From NCBI RefSeq assembly GCF_051912845.1, contig NZ_JBNCBU010000001.1:868001-932000 (forward strand): 64,000 bases of DNA, written 5' to 3'. The position numbers were made by a program, and so were the translations under genes. This document shows positions 58,904 through 64,000 of the stretch, piece after piece. Below the pieces are notes generated by a model. That model searched no databases. It saw only the letters and a program-made list of their open reading frames with translations, and had not been told where the DNA came from. Within the stretch, counting starts at the first letter, position 1. Each line of letters begins with the position of its first letter. The DNA comes from Tsuneonella sediminis (GTDB lineage: Bacteria > Pseudomonadota > Alphaproteobacteria > Sphingomonadales > Sphingomonadaceae).

Positions 58904-61059
58904 CAAAATGCCTGCCCCAGCGACACGTAGACCGCGATCCGGCTATCCCCCGGAGCGGGATTGATGGGGGTCGCAACGTCGAGCCGGAGCGGTCCGAAGC
59001 CGGTATCGTAGCGAACGCCGATGCCGGCTCCGAAGCGGACGGTATCGAAATCGGGCGTGACCGATTGGCTCACCGATCCTGCGTCGAGGAAAGGTACGAC
59101 CGACAGCGCACCGTCGAAATACCTGGTGCCGATCCGCGCCTCGATCGCGCCTTCGACGAGGCTGCGGCCGCCGGTCGGGTTCCCGTTCGCGTCGCGCGGC
59201 CCGATCGCCTGGAAGCCATACCCGCGCACCGATCCGCCGCCGCCGCTGTAGAGCCGCCGCGACGGGGCAATGTCGGCGAGCGCGGCGCCCGGTATGGCCC
59301 CGAACCGGACGCGCCCGGCGGCAACCACCCGCTCGCTCACCTGGCGATAGGCCGACGCGTCGATCTGGCTGCGCAGATAGAAGCTCTGGGTCGCATTGCT
59401 CCGCGACACCTCCGGCGAGAGCCGGCCGCCCAGTCGGAAACCGTTCTTGGGATCGAGCAGGCTGTCGGTCGTGTCGACCTGCGCATAAACCGGCAGCGCG
59501 CCGATGAAATACGTCCGCCGGGGTTGCACCACGCCGCCGATCGGGGCGGGCCGCTCGCCCGTCGCCACGGCCTCGAATCCGACGCTCCAGGCGAGCGGTT
59601 TCTGAAACAGCAGCGTCGACAGCCGTTCGTAGGTCCCCACGAACGAGACCGTGCGCGCGTCGTAGGCCTGGCTGGAAATCGTCGAGGCGAAGGCGTCGAG
59701 GGTAAGCACCTTGTCCCGTCCGCCGAAGTTGTTCTTGCGAAAGGTCACGCCCGCCAGTTGCTGCTGGGTTCCGGCGATACCGCGCAGCCGCAGCATACCC
59801 TCGGGCGGGAACAGGTTGCGATGTTCCCAGCTTGCCTCGACGCGGAAGCCCTCCCCGGTACCGTATCCGATGGCGCCGGCGATCGTGCGGAGCTTGGCCG
59901 GCGTGATCTCGACGTCGAGCGCGACTTCACCCGGTTGGCCGCCGGCCGGGTCGCTCACCTTGCGCCGGCTCACGGTCACCGACGATACCAATCCCGTCGA
60001 GACGATCGCGCGGCGCAGGTCGTACTCGAGCGACCGCTGGTAGATGTCGCCCGGGTCGAACCGGGCGATGGTGGCGAGGTGGCGGCCCGATAGGAAGTCG
60101 GGCAGGTTCGAATTGACCTCGCCGAACACGAACTTGCCGCCCGGCGCGACCTTCATCGTCAGGTCGCCTTCCTGCCGCGCATGGTCGACCAGCAGTTCGG
60201 GCTCGTCGATCGCGGCGAACGGATAACCCATCTCGCCCAGCGCGCGATCGAGGTCGAACTGTTCGGCGATTATTGAATCGCTCGACAGCGGATCACCCGA
60301 CCGGATTTCGAACACCCGGCGCAGTGCTTCGCCGTCAGTTGCGGCGGCGAGGTCGCCCAGGTCGATCGCACCGAAGCGATAGCGCGCGCCGGGAATCAGG
60401 TCGAAACGCACCCGCGGCCGGTTCGCCGCATTTTCTTCTCCCGGCAGGGCCGCGCCCACCGTGCGGATGACCTGCGCGTCGTAATAGCCGTAGACCCGCA
60501 GCATCGTTGCCAGCAGTTCCTCGTCCGCCTTGGCCCGCGCGGCGAGCTGGGCGATGTTGTCCTCGTCCGAATCGAGTTCGGCGATGGTCGAGAGCTGCCC
60601 GAAACGTTCGGCGAACTCCGCGCGCTGGGGGAACGCGGCGTCGTCCGGCGGAAAGGCCAGGACCAGCTCCGCGGTGATCCGCACGATCTCGGCGTCGGCA
60701 AGGCCGGTCTGCTCCCGGTCCCGTTCGTCCACGTCCGCAAACTGGATCGAATCATCGGGCTCCAGGTCGGCCAGCGCCGGAAGCTCGAGGTCGTCGGGCC
60801 AGGGAAGGTCGATCGGCGGCACCTCGGCGAGCGGGGAGTCGGGATCCGGTTCTGCCAATGCGGCGACCGCGGCATCCTCGTCGGGATCGGCCGGGGCGCC
60901 TTGCGCCGCCCATCGTTCGGGGTCGGCGACCGCCGAATCGGGGATCAGTTCCTCGAGAGACGAAGGCGTACGGCGGTCCTGCGCCGCAGCCCCGACCGGG
61001 ACTGCCGCCAGAACCGCGCCGGTCAGCGCGACTACGGCCTGGCTAGTCGTCCTGAGCAA
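58903..61059 (-). CDS. tamA: Outer-membrane assembly factor TamA (Omp85 family)
   Basis: The product has a signal peptide (VVALTGAVLAAVPVGAAAQ) and an unusually acidic, Asp/Pro-rich linker of about 70 residues. POTRA-like domains follow (VYGYYDAQVIRTVG, ALGEMGYPFAAID) and a C-terminal Omp85 barrel with VRGYGFQAIGPRD (the VRGY motif), FGAGIGVRYDTGFGPLRLDV and a final phenylalanine. With tamB directly downstream this is the TAM pair. The best start is a TTG at 61059, overlapping the bpt stop (718 aa); no ATG lies near the signal peptide and the longer frame shadows bpt. Confidence 0.88.
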   Translation of the reverse strand: MLRTTSQAVVALTGAVLAAVPVGAAAQDRRTPSSLEELIPDSAVADPERWAAQGAPADPDEDAAVAALAEPDPDSPLAEVPPIDLPWPDDLELPALADLEPDDSIQFADVDERDREQTGLADAEIVRITAELVLAFPPDDAAFPQRAEFAERFGQLSTIAELDSDEDNIAQLAARAKADEELLATMLRVYGYYDAQVIRTVGAALPGEENAANRPRVRFDLIPGARYRFGAIDLGDLAAATDGEALRRVFEIRSGDPLSSDSIIAEQFDLDRALGEMGYPFAAIDEPELLVDHARQEGDLTMKVAPGGKFVFGEVNSNLPDFLSGRHLATIARFDPGDIYQRSLEYDLRRAIVSTGLVSSVTVSRRKVSDPAGGQPGEVALDVEITPAKLRTIAGAIGYGTGEGFRVEASWEHRNLFPPEGMLRLRGIAGTQQQLAGVTFRKNNFGGRDKVLTLDAFASTISSQAYDARTVSFVGTYERLSTLLFQKPLAWSVGFEAVATGERPAPIGGVVQPRRTYFIGALPVYAQVDTTDSLLDPKNGFRLGGRLSPEVSRSNATQSFYLRSQIDASAYRQVSERVVAAGRVRFGAIPGAALADIAPSRRLYSGGGGSVRGYGFQAIGPRDANGNPTGGRSLVEGAIEARIGTRYFDGALSVVPFLDAGSVSQSVTPDFDTVRFGAGIGVRYDTGFGPLRLDVATPINPAPGDSRIAVYVSLGQAF

Positions 61060-61885
61060 ACTGCGGAAGCGAGGCGTCCTTGGCGGGGCTGGCGGTTTCG
61101 CGGACCCGGGAGCGGGGTGCCATGGCAGCCGCGACGAGAGCCTCGTGTCGTTCGCGATCGAGGCGTTGCCATCCGTCGCGTCCGAGCAGTTCGATCGGCC
61201 GGTAGCGGATCTTGTACTGCATCCGTTCGGACCCTTCGACCCAGTAGCCGAGGTAGACGAAACCGAGGCCGTCTGCCTCCGCCCGCCGGATGTGGTCGAG
61301 GATGATGTAGTTGCCAAGACCCGTGCGCGCCTCATGTTCCGGGTCGTAGAACGAATAGATCATCGACAACCCGTCGCCCTGGCGATCGGTGAGGCACGCG
61401 CCGACAAGACGACCCGGCATCAGCCCATCGGCAGGCTCCCTGTATTCAATGACATAGCTGGAGACCGGCGTGTGTTCCACCATGTCCGCGTAATCGATCT
61501 CGTCCATCGCGGCCATGCCGCCGCCGGGGTGGCGGACGCCGAGGTACTTGCGCAGGAGGTCGAACTGTTCGCCGGTCGCCCACGGGCGACATTCGGTCGC
61601 CATGAGGTCGGAGTTGCGCTTGATATTGCGTTTCTGCGTGCTCGACGGGACGAAATCGCGCACGGGAACCCGTACCGATACGCAGGCCTGGCAATCGAGA
61701 CAGCTCGGCCGATAGGCCACGGTCTGGCTGCGCCGGAACCCGATCCGACCCAGCGCTTCGTTGAGTTGGTCGGCATGAGGACCCTTGAGCTCGGTAAAGA
61801 CCTTCCGCTCGCTGCGGCCCGGCAGGTACGGACACGGCGCCGGGCTCGTCACGAAGAAACGGGGAAAACGGACAGGAGCCGTCAC
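61043..61885 (-). CDS. bpt: Aspartate/glutamate leucyltransferase (Bpt) of the N-degron pathway
   Basis: The 280-aa aminoacyl-tRNA-protein transferase has the N-terminal PCPYLPGRSERKVFTEL and YRPSCLDCQACVSVRVPV of the ATE/Bpt family, and then the GNAT-like C-terminal part (LGNYIILDHIRRAEADGLGF, YWVEGSERMQYKIRYRP). Bpt proteins put leucine on N-terminal Asp or Glu for ClpS/ClpAP degradation. The start is a GTG at 61885, just ahead of the conserved FFVTSPAPCPYLPG. The 166-base gap upstream shows TTAACCAT and GGTTAAC motifs but no firm promoter. Confidence 0.9.
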   Translation of the reverse strand: MTAPVRFPRFFVTSPAPCPYLPGRSERKVFTELKGPHADQLNEALGRIGFRRSQTVAYRPSCLDCQACVSVRVPVRDFVPSSTQKRNIKRNSDLMATECRPWATGEQFDLLRKYLGVRHPGGGMAAMDEIDYADMVEHTPVSSYVIEYREPADGLMPGRLVGACLTDRQGDGLSMIYSFYDPEHEARTGLGNYIILDHIRRAEADGLGFVYLGYWVEGSERMQYKIRYRPIELLGRDGWQRLDRERHEALVAAAMAPRSRVRETASPAKDASLPQFAQDD

Positions 61886-62051
61886 GGTCTTGCGCTGGTC
61901 CTCTCTCTCGGCGCCGCGGGGGTGCGGCCAAGCTCGGTGTAACCTATGCCCGCTCGAAGGCGGCGGTAAAACACCTTTAACCATCTATCACGGTTAACGG
62001 AAACCTAGTTTGCACAGTTGCGGCAAGGTTGCCAACCGCCCGGCCCGGTTG

Positions 62052-63305
62052 TCAGTTGAGTTCCACCTGGCTCACCGAATAGCCCTTGTCGCGCAGGGCG
62101 GCGACCAGCGCGTCGATCTGCTCCCGGTCGCGGGCCTCGCACTCGATGTCGGTTATGAGGCCCTTGGCCGGCAGGGTGGTGAAGATGCGCTGGTGATAGA
62201 TCTCGATGATGTTGACCGAGTGCGCGTCGAATTCGCGCATCACCTTGTACAGCGCGCCGGGGCGGTCCTGCAGCGTGATCCTGAGCCGTGCCAGCCGGCC
62301 CGAACGGGCAAGATCGCGCAACAGGACATTTGCGAGCAGGCGGGTATCGATGTTGCCTCCGCACAGCACGAGGCCGAGCTTGCGGCCGCGGAAACGTTCG
62401 GGATGAGCCAGAACCGCGGCAAGCCCGGCGGCCCCCGCCCCCTCGACCACGGTCTTCTCGATCTGCAACAGAAGGCTGACCGCGCGCTCGAGCGCCTCCT
62501 CCTCGACCAGCAGGATATCGTCGACCCTCTCGGCGATCACGCTGGCGGTGAATTCGCCCGGGTCCTTGACCGCGATGCCTTCGGCAAGCGTGTCGCCGCC
62601 GCATTTCACGGGGCGCCCGCTGATCCGGCCGTACATCGAAGGGTAGAGCGCTGCTTCCACGCCAACCACTTCGATTGGCGGCTCGTGCGCCTTCGCGACC
62701 GTCGAGACGCCGGAAATGAGCCCGCCGCCGCCGATCGGCACGACCAGGCAGTCGATGTCGGGCGCATCCTCGAGCATCTCGAGCGCAACCGTGCCAGCGC
62801 CTGCGGCAACGTGCGGATCGTCGAACGGATGCACAAAAGTAAGGTCGCGCTCCTTCCCGAGCAGGCGCGCGTGGGCGTAGGCCTCGTCGAACGTTTCGCC
62901 CTCGAGCACCACGTTGCCGCCGACGCTCTCGGTCTGCATGATCTTCACAGACGGGGTGGTGCGCGGCATCACGATCGTCACCGGCACGCCGAGCCGCGTT
63001 CCGTGATAGCTCAATCCCTGCGAATGGTTGCCCGCCGACGCCGCGATCACGCCGCGACTGTGCTGTTCGTCGGTCAACTGGAGCAGCGCGTTGAGCGCTC
63101 CGCGCTCTTTGTAGGCGGCTGTGAACTGCTGATTCTCGAACTTGAGCCAGATATCGGCGCCGGCGATCTGCGAGAGAGTGATCGACCGCAGCGTCGGGGT
63201 GCGCACGACCGCGCCGTGTATCCGGCGGGCCGCGGCGCGCACGTCGTCGATCGTCAGCGGCAGAGCCGCGCTCGCGGGCTCGATCAGGGTGGTCGCTCGG
63301 GTCAT
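62052..63305 (-). CDS. ilvA: Threonine ammonia-lyase (threonine dehydratase)
   Basis: The 417-aa PLP enzyme deaminates threonine to 2-oxobutyrate for isoleucine synthesis. The PLP lysine is K66 in FTAAYKERGALNALLQL, and further motifs are SAGNHSQGLSYHGTRLGVP and VPIGGGGLISGVSTVAKA for the phosphate. A single C-terminal ACT-like domain (LRITLQDRPGALYKVMREFD) suggests allosteric control. The length fits the shorter form between catabolic TdcB and E. coli IlvA, so the choice of IlvA over a catabolic role is by inference. It is divergent from the amidohydrolase gene. Confidence 0.9.
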   Translation of the reverse strand: MTRATTLIEPASAALPLTIDDVRAAARRIHGAVVRTPTLRSITLSQIAGADIWLKFENQQFTAAYKERGALNALLQLTDEQHSRGVIAASAGNHSQGLSYHGTRLGVPVTIVMPRTTPSVKIMQTESVGGNVVLEGETFDEAYAHARLLGKERDLTFVHPFDDPHVAAGAGTVALEMLEDAPDIDCLVVPIGGGGLISGVSTVAKAHEPPIEVVGVEAALYPSMYGRISGRPVKCGGDTLAEGIAVKDPGEFTASVIAERVDDILLVEEEALERAVSLLLQIEKTVVEGAGAAGLAAVLAHPERFRGRKLGLVLCGGNIDTRLLANVLLRDLARSGRLARLRITLQDRPGALYKVMREFDAHSVNIIEIYHQRIFTTLPAKGLITDIECEARDREQIDALVAALRDKGYSVSQVELN

Positions 63306-63393
63306 CTCGAGCGTGCCCTAGGGCAAATGACGCAGCGGGGAAACACGCGCGTTGTGCATTTGCTTCACGGGCGAATTTGCCTAACCGTTCTGC

Positions 63394-64000
63394 ATGATGA
63401 CACGCTCACTCCTCCTATCGCTCGCGGCCCTTTCGCTGGCCGCGCCCGCGGCCGCGGACACCCTGGTAGACAACGTCGACGGCATATCGGTCGACCGGAC
63501 AGGCAAGGTCACCCGCTTCACCGGCATCTGGATCGACGACGACGGCCGCGTGAAGGAGCTTTTGCAGCGCAAGGACAAGCGTCCGCAGCGCACCGACTTT
63601 GCGGTCGACGGCAAGGGTGCGGTGGTGATTCCGGGGCTTGTCGATTCGCACGCCCACATCATGGGAATCGGCTTCGGCGCGCTCACGCTGGACCTGTCGA
63701 AGACGAAATCGCTGGCCGAGGCGCAGGCCGCGATCCGCGCTTATGCGGCCGAGTATCCCGAACGGAAATGGATCGTCGGCCGGGGATGGAACCAGGAGAC
63801 CTGGGGTCTCGGCCGCTTTCCCACCGCGACCGAACTCGACGCGGCGGTAAGCGACCGGCCCGTCCTGCTCGAAAGAGTGGACGGCCACGCGCAGTGGGCG
63901 AACACACTGGCCCTGAAGGCGGCGGGCATCGATTCGGCGACCGCCGACCCGGCTGGCGGGCGGATCGAGCGCGTGCCCGGTTCGCGCGCGCCGGCGGGCG
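63394..64000 (+). CDS. Amidohydrolase, YtcJ-like (partial)
   Basis: The first 202 residues are present and run off the window end. A signal peptide (SLLLSLAALSLAAPAAA) shows export. The composite beta domain leads to VIPGLVDSHAHIMGIGFG, whose HxH pair is the first metal ligand of the amidohydrolase superfamily. Then come WIVGRGWNQETWGLGRFPTA and VLLERVDGHAQWANTLAL, typical of YtcJ-like amidohydrolase 3 enzymes. The substrate is unknown. Two ATGs in tandem (63394 and 63397) could start it. Confidence 0.88.
   Translation, partial: MMTRSLLLSLAALSLAAPAAADTLVDNVDGISVDRTGKVTRFTGIWIDDDGRVKELLQRKDKRPQRTDFAVDGKGAVVIPGLVDSHAHIMGIGFGALTLDLSKTKSLAEAQAAIRAYAAEYPERKWIVGRGWNQETWGLGRFPTATELDAAVSDRPVLLERVDGHAQWANTLALKAAGIDSATADPAGGRIERVPGSRAPAG

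Noticed and set aside
61970..62005. A CtrA-type site (TTAACCAT and GGTTAAC) before bpt
   Set aside because: The two TTAA halves are 13 bases apart instead of the expected 7, and bpt has no known cell-cycle role; too weak to list as a site.

Overview
The window is a GC-rich, densely packed bacterial chromosome segment with short intergenic gaps and many 1- to 11-base gene overlaps. Protein content and gene order point to an alphaproteobacterium of the Sphingomonadales, most likely the Erythrobacteraceae. Pointers are the cobA-DUF2849-cysI-DUF934-cysH sulfite reductase cluster, the complete dcw cluster ending in ftsZ with a long acidic FtsZ linker, the glnB-glnA pair, and a Bpt-type aminoacyl-transferase. 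The taxonomic call comes from recall of these families, not from a search.

Layout. (1) 1-6432, plus strand: tail of a mercaptopyruvate sulfurtransferase, cystathionine beta-lyase, an MscS-type channel, then the assimilatory sulfate reduction genes (siroheme methylase, sulfite reductase, APS-type reductase). (2) 6491-13751, minus strand: small lipoprotein, NAD(P)-dependent epimerase, proB, obgE, tRNA-Ala(CGC), a poly-proline lipoprotein, a Bax inhibitor-1 family membrane protein, proC and a YbjN-like protein. (3) 13894-35908, minus strand: a full division and cell-wall (dcw) cluster, read as mraZ-rsmH-ftsL-ftsI-murE-murF-mraY-murD-ftsW-murG-murC-murB-ddl-ftsQ-ftsA-ftsZ, followed by a TPR/SPOR protein and preceded by two uncharacterised membrane-associated genes. 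Nearly every junction overlaps by about 4 bases, five of them in the whole window as GTGA. (4) 35970-47153, mixed strands: cysK, ferredoxin, AlkA-like glycosylase, S9 peptidase, SDR, pterin dehydratase, ccmAB, map, a DUF3298-type lipoprotein, M17 aminopeptidase, SH3 protein, argC. (5) 47155-50087: a mobile element. (6) 50351-64000: glnB-glnA, a solitary phage-type lysozyme, an RcnB-like secreted protein, a fasciclin lipoprotein, tamB-tamA-bpt, ilvA and the start of an amidohydrolase.

The most unusual part is the 2.9-kb IS1595-family transposon at 47155-50087. It has recognisable inverted repeats, an 8-bp target duplication (CAATTAAT) that covers the argC stop codon, a DDE/N transposase with zinc ribbon, and about 1.9 kb of less GC-rich cargo. 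The cargo holds a translationally coupled minus-strand pair (a 94-aa membrane protein and a 63-aa microprotein), a 42-aa microprotein followed by a strong hairpin, and a 272-aa protein of unknown function. The two microproteins lie on opposite strands but share the spaced motif GR-x-A-x-TG-x-F.

Regulatory signals seen: a sigma-54-like -24/-12 element upstream of glnB, about 10-bp periodic GGGA repeats and an inverted repeat in the mraZ leader, a GANTC site plus a small inverted repeat upstream of ftsZ, and several hairpin terminators.
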